A stretch of DNA of 24,051 bases, taken from assembly GCA_002469915.1 (NCBI GenBank), contig DKOG01000245.1, positions 1-24,051 on the forward strand, given 5' to 3'. Shown here one piece after another: positions 8,056-16,489 of the stretch (its first letter is position 1; each line of letters begins with the position of its first letter). The notes beneath the pieces are model-generated. The model saw only the letters and a program-made list of their open reading frames with translations. It was not told the origin of the DNA and ran no database searches. A program made the position numbers and the translations under genes. The stretch comes from Bacteroidetes bacterium UBA7368. GTDB lineage: Bacteria > Bacteroidota > Rhodothermia > Rhodothermales > UBA10348.

Positions 8056-9528
8056 ATGGACTCGAAAATTAAGCAGGTAGGTCATCGAAGAACCCATTTT
8101 ATGGCCGTTCTCATATCGGCGATCGTTCTTCTACAGGGATGCTCCTCAACATCGATTGAGCCTAAACCCAATTTCGTCTTCATCTTAGTGGATGATCTTG
8201 GGTACATGGATATCGGAGCTAATAACCCGGATTCATTCTACGAAACGCCCTCCATTGACCGGCTCGCAGCGGACGGAATTCGACTCACCCAAGCGTATGC
8301 CGCGGCTCCAGTATGTAGCCCAACGCGGGCGAGCATAATGACGGGAAAATATCCGGGACGGTTACATACCACCGACTACTTTGGAGCCCCTCAACCGAGT
8401 ACCGTTGGCCCTAATTACCTCAAGAATAAGGTGCTTTATCCGGCGGAATATATCGATCAGCTACCCGCATCAGAGACGACCATGGCGGAAGCGTTTGGCG
8501 AGGCGGGTTACGGGACGTTTTTTGCCGGGAAATGGCATTTGGGCAATGAGGGGTCATACCCAGAAGATCACGGATTTGATGTCAACAAAGGGGGGCATGA
8601 AAGAGGGGGACCCTATGGAGGAGACAAGTATTTCTCACCATTTGGTAATCCTCGCTTGGATGACGGTCCAGATGGAGAATATCTACCCATTCGACTTGGC
8701 GCTGAGACGGCCTCATTTATCAAGGAGAGTGTAGAAGGCCCTTTTTTAGCCGTCCTTTCCTTTTACTCGGTACACACGCCGCTGTTAACAACACCCGAGC
8801 TGCGAGCCAAATATGAGGCAAAAGGTGCTCCAGAGGAGACTTGGGGTCAGGAAGGGAAACGAAAAGTGCGGCTGAATCAAACTCATCCAGTGTATGCCGG
8901 AATGGTTGAAGCCATGGATACCGCAGTAGGCATGGTAATGACCGCGTTAGATGAGGCGGGGGTCGCTGAAAATACGGTCGTCATCTTCACCTCGGACAAC
9001 GGCGGATTGAGTACATCAGAAGGACACCCCACATCGAACCTACCTCTTCGGGCGGGGAAGGGATGGCTCTATGAAGGGGGGATTCGAGAGCCCACCATCG
9101 TAAAATGGCCGGGTGTGACGCGTGCCGGAACCGTTTCGGATGAGCAGGTCATGAGTACTGATTTCTTACCGACCATGCTTGAAATAGCTGATCTACCTAG
9201 ACTCATGACGGATGGTGTGAGTATTACGGGTGTTCTGGCCGGCGCATCAGCCGATGATCGGTCTTTATTCTGGCATTACCCTCACTATGGCAATCAAGGG
9301 GGAAGCCCGGGTGGAGCCATTCGAAAGGGTGATTGGAAGCTGATCCAGTTTTTCGAAGCTGGTAGCGTGGAGCTGTACAATATTGCCGATGATCTTTCTG
9401 AGTCTATGGACGTCTCGGGTGTCTATCCCCAAAAGACGGCAGCGCTTCTAGCCGAGCTTAAAGCATGGCAAAAGGACGCTGGTGTCGCCTTTGGAACTCG
9501 AATTGAACGTGCAGACGGATCGAATTAG
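8056..9528 (+). CDS. Sulfatase 1, S1-type arylsulfatase A family, lipoprotein
   Basis: The formylglycine motif C-S-P-T-R (C87) marks a type I sulfatase whose Cys must be oxidised by a maturation enzyme before it can hydrolyse sulfate esters. The metal site is complete: D46/D47 in LVDDLGY, D314/N315 in TSDNGG, with K159 and H161 in GKWHLG. Numbering is from ATG 8056. A TTG twelve codons earlier also keeps the frame open, but 8056 gives a proper lipoprotein signal: basic n-region (KIK..HRR), hydrophobic core and lipobox LLQG-C29, so the enzyme should be lipid-anchored, probably at the outer membrane. At 490 residues it is normal length. The surrounding genes (TonB receptor, GH81, second sulfatase) suggest a sulfated algal polysaccharide as substrate; the exact sugar and position are unknown. 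Its stop overlaps that of the convergent TonB receptor gene by four bases (9525-9528). Confidence 0.93.
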   Translation: MDSKIKQVGHRRTHFMAVLISAIVLLQGCSSTSIEPKPNFVFILVDDLGYMDIGANNPDSFYETPSIDRLAADGIRLTQAYAAAPVCSPTRASIMTGKYPGRLHTTDYFGAPQPSTVGPNYLKNKVLYPAEYIDQLPASETTMAEAFGEAGYGTFFAGKWHLGNEGSYPEDHGFDVNKGGHERGGPYGGDKYFSPFGNPRLDDGPDGEYLPIRLGAETASFIKESVEGPFLAVLSFYSVHTPLLTTPELRAKYEAKGAPEETWGQEGKRKVRLNQTHPVYAGMVEAMDTAVGMVMTALDEAGVAENTVVIFTSDNGGLSTSEGHPTSNLPLRAGKGWLYEGGIREPTIVKWPGVTRAGTVSDEQVMSTDFLPTMLEIADLPRLMTDGVSITGVLAGASADDRSLFWHYPHYGNQGGSPGGAIRKGDWKLIQFFEAGSVELYNIADDLSESMDVSGVYPQKTAALLAELKAWQKDAGVAFGTRIERADGSN

Positions 9529-12041
9529 AATCGAACAGATAGGCGCACATTTGCTGTGCGGGGCGTGAGACGAGTTGGAATGCGTTGCCAAATGCCCGAT
9601 GCATCCGGAATCCAGGAGTAGCTGACCGTATTTACCATATTGAACAGATTTAAGATTTCGGCCGTAAGGGTAATCTCGAGATTGGATCCTGTGCGTGATG
9701 GAGTGATGAACTTGGTGGCTCCAATGTCAAACCTGAAAAAGCGGGTATATCGGGCTGAAAACCGGTCACCGGGTGCCTGGACCAGGAGATTCCCAATCTG
9801 TTCGCCGGGAACGGGGGGCGTATAAGGCAAGCCAGAGCCATAAAGCGTTCGCAGATGGAGCTTCCACGTAGGATCTGACGGAATATAGTCCTGTACGAAA
9901 AGAGAGACGGTGTGCCGTTGGTCGGTCGGGCGTGAAATGCTGCCTGTATTGCGATCAGTGAGAAAATCGGATCGAAAGGTCTCGGTCGCCTTCAAATAGG
10001 AATAGTTCAACCAGCTCTCTAATCCGGGAACGAGTTCGCCCCGCAATTGAAGATCGAGCCCGTACATGAGGCCATCGGCATCATTCTCACCTGAGTACAA
10101 GACGCGCACGTTTTCGATGTCGTAAGAAATCAGCTCCGAAATCCGCTTCAGATAGGACTCTCCTCGGATATAAAAACGCTTTGAGGGAATGAAATACTCA
10201 CCGCCGAGCACAATTTGTACAGATTGTTGTGACGAAAGGTTTTCGTTTAGGGCGCCAAGAATCGTCTCACCGACCGCTGGTTTTCCTCTCAACTCTCGGT
10301 AGGTGGGTGCTTGGTAGTACACACCAGCAGATCCGAAATACGTGGTTATCGGGTTAGCTTGATAGGTAAAGGAGATCCGCGGCGAAATAGTCCATTCATC
10401 GGTAAACGAGTAGTGGTCTGCACGAAGTCCAGCTGTGATCACCAATTTACCCGGATCATCACTAAAGACGTCAAAAGCATCTTGAGCGTAAATCGCAGCC
10501 TGCCAGGCATCAAAGGAAGCTGTATCATTGAGACTGTCGGCCACAATGCGAACGATATCTCCATTGGTGGCTCGCCCAACGACGACTGATTTTTCAGATA
10601 GCCGATCTTCGAAGCGCAGGTTTCGAAGTGAGTATCCGCCTTCAGAGGCATGCCGTTGGCCCGTCAAATACCATCTTCCGGAACCGGTAAGGGTGGTGGC
10701 TTGGATTTGGTTGTCAGCAAAGTCTTCTTGCCGACTGGATCCCGTTGGGAAGAGGCCTTCTCCATCTTCAGGATTATCAGAAGTGGGGTCAACCTGAAAT
10801 AAGACGGCGGTCCCAGACAAATCCAATGATTCAGTTTCCGTACTAGTGAACCTGGAAAAATCATGTTCGGCGCGTAGGCGACTCGAAAATCGGTCAGAGA
10901 GGCGTAATCCTAGGAATCGGGTTGAATACCCATCTATTTCCTGATTGTCTCCATCAAATCGAATCCATAGAGACTGCAGATTCGATGGAGCTAGGGCTTC
11001 ATTCTGGCTCAGCGTTCCAAAAAAGGTTTTACGGGAGGAAGGATCCAATCGGAATTCATTTTCAGCGATCATACCGAGGAATTCAATTTCATGTCCTCGC
11101 GCGGGCTCGTAGCCCACGTACGCCTGTAGATCTGTGTAATCGGGTTGATACTCGCCCTTCAGCTCCTGGGTGGCAAAAAAGTGACGAGCCCGCGCTTTAC
11201 GGGCGCCGAGGAGCCATCCGAGGCGCCCGTTCTTTTCCGATGATCCGGCGGATATGCCATAGTCCAACATGGAGGCGTAGGCAGAAACGCGGAGGCTGTC
11301 TGAGCTGCGCTGAGGCTTTCGATATCGAACGTCCACGGCGGATGAGAGTTTGCCACCGTATCTGGCAGGGAAGCCGCCCGTAAAGAGCGTCAGTCGTTCG
11401 GCAAGGTCTGGATTAATAAGCGAGAGGCCTTCCTGTTCACCCGTGCGCGGGCGGATGGGGAGAAAAATCTCGAATCCATTTATGAAAAACAGATTTTCGT
11501 TGAACCCTCCACCGCGGACTGAAAACTGATTTGAAAGCTCATTATTTACCACCACGCCCGGCAAGACGCGAAGGGCTCGAAGGGCATCCTTTATGGGTAC
11601 TGGCATGTCACGAACCGCCGCCGTAGATATCTCAAATACCCCCGCGGCTCGCTGGACTTCACCCTCTACTGTAATCTCATCAAATTGAAGAGTGGCAGGA
11701 TCTAGGTCAATATCCAACCGTGTCGTGCGGCCGCTTGTAACGAGAATTGAATCTAGGCTAGCTTCAAAGCCAATCGACGAGAATCGCAGAGTAAACTCAC
11801 CAAAAGGCAATTTGAGCGAGTATCGACCTTCATCGTCTGTGGCGGTTCCAAAATTGGTGCCGTAAACCACAACAGATACGCCGGGGAGTGGGTAGTCTGT
11901 ATCAGACGCTCTTACGACTCCCGAAACGGCACCCCATTCCTGAGCGCTCACCGGAAGGGCGGTACATAGAGTGTACAGGAGAAGCGTGAGAAAAGAGATC
12001 TGCCACGTGCGCATGCGTGCGTGTACTCGAAAAGTGATCAA
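9525..12041 (-). CDS. TonB-dependent outer-membrane receptor with carboxypeptidase-regulatory N-domain
   Basis: 838 residues. After the signal peptide (cleavage near PVSAQ) comes a carboxypeptidase-regulatory-like domain, residues ~37-115 (VSGVVRASDTDYPLPGVSVVV, GTATDDEGRYSL). A plug follows at ~125-240 (ALRALRVLPGVVVNNE, FSVRGGGFNENLFFINGFE, FTGGFPARYGG), then a long beta-barrel ending in aromatic-terminated strands (NVRLSVRF). This is an energised importer of large ligands across the outer membrane, driven by TonB-ExbBD. It is shorter than typical SusC proteins (~1000 residues) and has no SusD neighbour, so it is closer to general siderophore/oligosaccharide receptors; the cargo is unassigned. 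The second Met (12017) would give a tighter signal peptide and may be the real start. It lies 106 bases downstream of the PAP2-like gene on the same strand, so the two may be co-transcribed. Confidence 0.9.
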   Translation of the reverse strand: MITFRVHARMRTWQISFLTLLLYTLCTALPVSAQEWGAVSGVVRASDTDYPLPGVSVVVYGTNFGTATDDEGRYSLKLPFGEFTLRFSSIGFEASLDSILVTSGRTTRLDIDLDPATLQFDEITVEGEVQRAAGVFEISTAAVRDMPVPIKDALRALRVLPGVVVNNELSNQFSVRGGGFNENLFFINGFEIFLPIRPRTGEQEGLSLINPDLAERLTLFTGGFPARYGGKLSSAVDVRYRKPQRSSDSLRVSAYASMLDYGISAGSSEKNGRLGWLLGARKARARHFFATQELKGEYQPDYTDLQAYVGYEPARGHEIEFLGMIAENEFRLDPSSRKTFFGTLSQNEALAPSNLQSLWIRFDGDNQEIDGYSTRFLGLRLSDRFSSRLRAEHDFSRFTSTETESLDLSGTAVLFQVDPTSDNPEDGEGLFPTGSSRQEDFADNQIQATTLTGSGRWYLTGQRHASEGGYSLRNLRFEDRLSEKSVVVGRATNGDIVRIVADSLNDTASFDAWQAAIYAQDAFDVFSDDPGKLVITAGLRADHYSFTDEWTISPRISFTYQANPITTYFGSAGVYYQAPTYRELRGKPAVGETILGALNENLSSQQSVQIVLGGEYFIPSKRFYIRGESYLKRISELISYDIENVRVLYSGENDADGLMYGLDLQLRGELVPGLESWLNYSYLKATETFRSDFLTDRNTGSISRPTDQRHTVSLFVQDYIPSDPTWKLHLRTLYGSGLPYTPPVPGEQIGNLLVQAPGDRFSARYTRFFRFDIGATKFITPSRTGSNLEITLTAEILNLFNMVNTVSYSWIPDASGIWQRIPTRLTPRTANVRLSVRF

Positions 12042-12147
12042 AGGCTTTTTCGGTAGCTGTTGTGCAGATCTCTGACAGAAATTGAGAGGAGCACGTTCTC
12101 TACACAGGTAATCCCCGTTCGTTCCAACAAGAGAATTGATTCACCCT

Positions 12148-12798
12148 TCAAAGGATGAGCGAAAACAGCCAAACTTCGACTGGAGGAAGCAACAGTCCCA
12201 ATAGAATTCCCCACTTAACCTGATCACGGGTATGAGCCTTACTGGCAATGCGCGCCCAGGCTACCACCGGAATAAAAAAGAAAGAAAGGCTGAAGAACCA
12301 GATGCCTCCTGGCATGGATGGAAGAAATGACAAGCCTACGAGCATCAATGGGATCGAAAAAAATCCAGCCGCTCCATATGAGTGGATAGAGACCTTGAAT
12401 CGGGTTGTGATGAGTGCTATTAATACAGCGTTTAGAGCCAGAATAGAGGATACAATCAGAAAGATTTCTCTAGTGGATTCGAAGCCGAATGCCATTGCTG
12501 GTACGGCAAAGATCATTAATGAAGCGCCTACAAAAAGTGGGCCCTCTCGCTTTGAACGGCTTCTTGCTTCTACTGATTCAATTCGCCCAAGTCGAAGCAG
12601 TGCAATAATATACCCGAACGGTATTACTAGATACATCATGATGGACACAAGGATCGTTCGGCTAATGTGAGCCTCACTTTGTCCTGAACCAATAGCGATG
12701 AGGGCAAACATCACGGGAGGAAGCAGCAAGGGATTCAACACCATTGATACTAGCCACGAAAGTTGGTGGCGGAAGGCATGAGAAGATGTCTGTTGCAA
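12148..12798 (-). CDS. PAP2-like integral membrane protein
   Basis: 216 residues, about six transmembrane helices. Three short motifs sit where PAP2 (type 2 phosphatidic acid phosphatase) motifs belong: a basic RSRSKREGP at residues 79-87 (like KX6RP), FKVSIHSYGAAG with H139 (in place of PSGH), and ARIASKAHTRDQV with H189 (in place of SRX5HX3D). These degenerate forms are familiar from a PAP2-like group in Bacteroidota. The two His and the Arg that form the phosphatase site seem kept, although the final Asp is replaced by Gln. A role in dephosphorylating a lipid carrier such as undecaprenyl or isoprenoid phosphate is plausible but not shown. The direction is divergent from GH81 and the same as the downstream TonB receptor. 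Confidence 0.7.
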   Translation of the reverse strand: MQQTSSHAFRHQLSWLVSMVLNPLLLPPVMFALIAIGSGQSEAHISRTILVSIMMYLVIPFGYIIALLRLGRIESVEARSRSKREGPLFVGASLMIFAVPAMAFGFESTREIFLIVSSILALNAVLIALITTRFKVSIHSYGAAGFFSIPLMLVGLSFLPSMPGGIWFFSLSFFFIPVVAWARIASKAHTRDQVKWGILLGLLLPPVEVWLFSLIL

Positions 12799-13129
12799 TA
12801 AATCGAGGCTACAGTTTGGGCCGTTCGGGATAATGATACATCGAACGACCGTCTTTTCGATCCGGTTGAACCGGGCCCTAGAACGGCATATTCAACGCGC
12901 GAGTATCACTTAGATCGCGCATACGTCATGAGTGATGACACGGTTGCAGTAGGCCAATTGACCACTTTCGACGTCGAGCTGCGGCCGACGTTGCCTTGTG
13001 TCTAGTTGTGCTCATGTAAGGGTCATCAATTTGAAATAATCGAAACGTAGAAGGCTGAAGGGAGTAAGGCTGTCGACATGCGTGGGTTGATTAACGTCGA
13101 TCTCTACTTGACCTAGAACACAACTATAC
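12799..13129. other. Divergent intergenic region with an unexplained open frame
   Basis: A 331-base gap between the PAP2-like gene (-) and GH81 (+), which must hold both promoters; no clear -35/-10 or -33/-7 pair was found. A plus-strand frame is open from 12802 to the TAG at 13003-13005 (67 codons). Its composition is protein-like (RDNDTSNDRLFDPVEPGPRT ... SDDTVAVGQLTTFDVELRP), but its only ATG is at 12928. It could be a gene fragment left by a deletion, or chance. No repeat or strong hairpin is visible in the rest. Confidence 0.3.
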
Positions 13130-16100
13130 ATGATCCGGTTTAGGACCCTCCTCTATCTATTTCTCATCCTCATGTGGTGTAGCACTCCCAATGCTTTTGG
13201 TCAAAGCGTTGACGTCGGCGCCGGAAGCTACAGTACCTCTCTTCCTTCTGGAGCAGTTGGCCCACAGAAGGCTAATGGACAGAATATCTCGCCAAAGGTG
13301 AGCTCAAACTTCGCTCAACCTATTCAGACAAATGATTGGTGGAGTAGCCTCATCTATCCGTTCTACGGCGATCAGCACTCAAATGTACTCTATGCTCATC
13401 CACTGAACGTCCGTGCCACTTCATCTGGACTCGAGATGGGGCACACACAGAATCATGTTTTTGCTGCAAACGACTATTTGTATCCTTTTACAGCCGATCT
13501 AAGAGTAGGAATGGCCAACTTCACTGCTCCCTCCACACAGGTTGTCAGTTATGGTGATTGGACTGTGACTTCAATCTGGCAGACAGGATCCAAGGACCTA
13601 CAGGCAACGATAGGGCATGGATTACCCTATGTCTATTTTAGAGTGAATGAGGGGGAAGCTGAAATCGTGCCCTTGGGATCGAACAGTACCGTTTGGCACA
13701 ATCAAGAGGGCGTGCTAGGTATTACAACGGGAGGTAAGTCCTACGGCGTTTTTGCCCCTGCCGGGTCGAGTTGGAATGAGTCAGGTACCCTTCGATCTTC
13801 GCTCAACGGTAAGGACTATTTTTCCGTTGCCATTCTTCCCGATACGAGACCAGAGACGCTTGAATTGTTCAGAAGTCACGCCTATGCGTTCGTGACAAAT
13901 AGTTTAGTTGAATGGGACTACGATGAAGCGAACGCGGAACTGGTAAGCACGTATTCCTACGAGACACAACTCATGGAAGATGATGGTGGATCGAACAGCA
14001 GTGAAACGCTTAGTGCTTTAAGTCGGCACCATTGGCTCAATACCTCCAATCTGCTTACTGATTACACCTATGCCTCGCCTCAGGGCACGCTCAAGCTTTT
14101 CGAAGGCAACTCCTTTACGACTAACCTGCGTTTCTCCGGTGTATTACCAGCCCTGCCCGATCGCGGCGATTACAATAAGAACGATCTTCTAGCATTGGTT
14201 CAAGATGCCGCCCGCGAACGCCTCCCAGTAACGCCCACGTATGAGAATGGTAAAGCTATGGCGCGCTTTACAAATCTTGTACATATTGCCGACCAACTAG
14301 GTGCGACCTCCGAGAGAGACTACTTCCTATCTGAAATCAAGACACGTTTGGAGGACTGGTTCACGGCTGGGGGCGCTCAAGAATACTACTACAATGAGCA
14401 GTGGGATGTTTTAACTGGTTATCCATCGGGATTTGGTGCAGACAATCAGATCAATGATCACCACTTTCACGCCGCATATGCTGTTATGAGTGCCGCTACG
14501 GTAGCGCAATATGATCCTGAATGGGCAACGCAGGAGAATTGGGGCGGCATGGTTAACCTGCTCATTAAGGACGCAAATAACTGGGATAGATCGGACGATC
14601 GATTTCCTTTTTTACGATCCCATGACGCATATGCAGGTCACTCTTGGGCATCCGGCCACGGTGACTTTGGAGATGGTAACAACCAAGAATCAAGTTCTGA
14701 GTCTATGAACTTCGCCTCTGCGGCGATTCTCTGGGGTGAAGCTACCGGTCAGGACGACATTCGAGATATGGGCGTTTTTCTATATACAACCGAGACTACA
14801 GCAATCGAGCAATACTGGTTTGATATAGATAATGAGGTCTTTCCTGAGGGTTATCCCCATGTAGCCATCGGCATGGTGTGGGGAGGAAAGGGGGTTTATT
14901 CAACCTGGTTTGGCGCCGATCCGGAATTCATTCATGGGATTAATATCCTTCCGGTTACGAGTGGCTCATTCTATTTGGGTCGCCATCCTGACTATGTAGT
15001 GGCTAATTATGACGAGATTGTCTCCGAACGAAACGGACAGCCCACGGTATGGAAGGATGTACTTTGGGAATACTTGGCCCTTTCAGATCCAGCGCGTGCT
15101 TTGTCCTATTATTTTGCAGACCCGGGATATGAGTCTTTCGATGGTGAATCCCGCGCCCACACGCTACACTGGCTTTTTAATCTTAAAAAAATGGGTCATG
15201 TAGATACCACCGTGGTTGCCGACGTCTCTACTTATTCCGTTTTTCAAGACCAGGCTGGCGACAAGACCTACATCGCCTATAACGCAGCATCCCAAGAGCG
15301 TCTAGTGACGTTTTCGGACGGGTTTTCGTTTACGGTGGCCCCCAAATCTATGAATTCAGCCAGTACGGCTGTCGTGGATCCGGATGCCCCGGTCGCGTTG
15401 CTTCAGGCAGACAAGACGAGCGGAAAGTCGCCGCTAACCATTCAACTTGAAGGGTCCAAGAGTTTCGATCCCAATGGGAGTGACCTCACCTATTTCTGGC
15501 AATTTGGTAACACTGGATCGAGTGCAAAAGCCGATACCACATTTACATTCACAGAAGTGGGCGATCACATGATTCGGCTCATGGTGTCTAACGCGGCTTC
15601 CCTGGTCGCGAAGGATAGTGTTTTGATTAGCGTTCTGGGAAATGGTACCCCTTTCCGTGGATCACCCGTATCGGTACCTGGCCGAATTCAAGCTGAGGAC
15701 TTCGATTTGGGTGGTGAAGGGGTAGCGTATCACGATGTCGATGCATCTAATATTGGCTTGGCGTACCGCTCGAGTGAGGGCGTAGATATGGAGTTTTCGT
15801 CTGTGGGCGTCGATGTGTACTGGATTACAGCTGGCGAATGGCTTGAATACACGTTCGAGGTTTCAGAGGCGGGCATATATAATTTTGCTCCGAGCGTGGC
15901 AACCGTTCCGGGTTTCGGGAATCTTACTTTGTTAATCGACAATGTAGATATGAGTGGAAAGAGGCGGGTGCCCAGTACGGGCGGCTGGTCATTTTGGAGA
16001 CCCATCGATATCAGGAACGTCTCATTATCGGCAGGGACGCATATAATGCGGCTTGAATTTGGCTCCGACTCTGATCAAACGGGGTGGCTTTTCAGTCTGG

Positions 16101-16420
16101 ATTATATAAATGTGACTCGATCAAGCAGCGTAGGAACGGAGGAGATTGGACTGCCAAAGGACTTCGCTCTCTCGCAGAATTATCCCAATCCATTCAATCC
16201 CTCATCCGAGATTGAGTATGCTCTACCGAAGGCTGGTGCTGTGCGTTTGGAGGTCTTTAATTCGTTAGGCCAACGTGTGGCTGTCCTCGTCGACACACAC
16301 AAAGAAGCCGGTTGGCACCGCGTTGTCTTCGATGGGCGTGCTCTTTCGAGTGGGGTATATCTAGTGAGAATGTCCGCATCGGAGTTTTCCAAAACTCAAA
16401 AGATGTTACTTCAGAAATAG
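13130..16420 (+). CDS. GH81 endo-beta-1,3-glucanase with PKD, CBM6 and T9SS sorting tail
   Basis: 1096 residues in four parts. Residues 1-~25 are a signal peptide (ending NAFGQ). Residues ~35-720 are glycoside hydrolase family 81, shown by QTNDWWSSLIYPFYGD near the start, the NDHHFHAAY block (N442-H447, with D443 the likely general acid), SWASGHGDFGDG, and NQESSSESMNF with E520 and E524 (the likely base is one of this pair). Residues ~750-840 are a PKD domain (SFDPNGSDLTYFWQFG). Residues ~849-1002 are a CBM6-type carbohydrate-binding module (RIQAEDFD, WLEYTFEV). Residues ~1007-1096 are a type IX secretion sorting tail (QNYPNPFNPSSEIEYALP, then GVYLVRMSA). GH81 enzymes cut internal beta-1,3 bonds in laminarin, curdlan or fungal glucan by inversion. 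The tail means T9SS exports the enzyme to the surface or medium. The downstream sulfatase starts 69 bases later on the same strand with no terminator between, so they probably share a transcript. Confidence 0.95.
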   Translation: MIRFRTLLYLFLILMWCSTPNAFGQSVDVGAGSYSTSLPSGAVGPQKANGQNISPKVSSNFAQPIQTNDWWSSLIYPFYGDQHSNVLYAHPLNVRATSSGLEMGHTQNHVFAANDYLYPFTADLRVGMANFTAPSTQVVSYGDWTVTSIWQTGSKDLQATIGHGLPYVYFRVNEGEAEIVPLGSNSTVWHNQEGVLGITTGGKSYGVFAPAGSSWNESGTLRSSLNGKDYFSVAILPDTRPETLELFRSHAYAFVTNSLVEWDYDEANAELVSTYSYETQLMEDDGGSNSSETLSALSRHHWLNTSNLLTDYTYASPQGTLKLFEGNSFTTNLRFSGVLPALPDRGDYNKNDLLALVQDAARERLPVTPTYENGKAMARFTNLVHIADQLGATSERDYFLSEIKTRLEDWFTAGGAQEYYYNEQWDVLTGYPSGFGADNQINDHHFHAAYAVMSAATVAQYDPEWATQENWGGMVNLLIKDANNWDRSDDRFPFLRSHDAYAGHSWASGHGDFGDGNNQESSSESMNFASAAILWGEATGQDDIRDMGVFLYTTETTAIEQYWFDIDNEVFPEGYPHVAIGMVWGGKGVYSTWFGADPEFIHGINILPVTSGSFYLGRHPDYVVANYDEIVSERNGQPTVWKDVLWEYLALSDPARALSYYFADPGYESFDGESRAHTLHWLFNLKKMGHVDTTVVADVSTYSVFQDQAGDKTYIAYNAASQERLVTFSDGFSFTVAPKSMNSASTAVVDPDAPVALLQADKTSGKSPLTIQLEGSKSFDPNGSDLTYFWQFGNTGSSAKADTTFTFTEVGDHMIRLMVSNAASLVAKDSVLISVLGNGTPFRGSPVSVPGRIQAEDFDLGGEGVAYHDVDASNIGLAYRSSEGVDMEFSSVGVDVYWITAGEWLEYTFEVSEAGIYNFAPSVATVPGFGNLTLLIDNVDMSGKRRVPSTGGWSFWRPIDIRNVSLSAGTHIMRLEFGSDSDQTGWLFSLDYINVTRSSSVGTEEIGLPKDFALSQNYPNPFNPSSEIEYALPKAGAVRLEVFNSLGQRVAVLVDTHKEAGWHRVVFDGRALSSGVYLVRMSASEFSKTQKMLLQK

Positions 16421-16489
16421 ACTCAAGGCGTCTTCTCTCGCAAAATAATGCGATATTGGTTCGTTGGCCTACCTAAATAGCGTGATCTT

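Noticed and set aside
10922..11383. A 153-codon plus-strand frame opposite the TonB receptor.
   Set aside because: It is antisense to well-conserved plug and barrel sequence and has no domain or start signal of its own.
12248..12670. A 140-codon plus-strand frame opposite the PAP2-like gene.
   Set aside because: Antisense shadow; the minus-strand frame has clear membrane helices and PAP2-like motifs.
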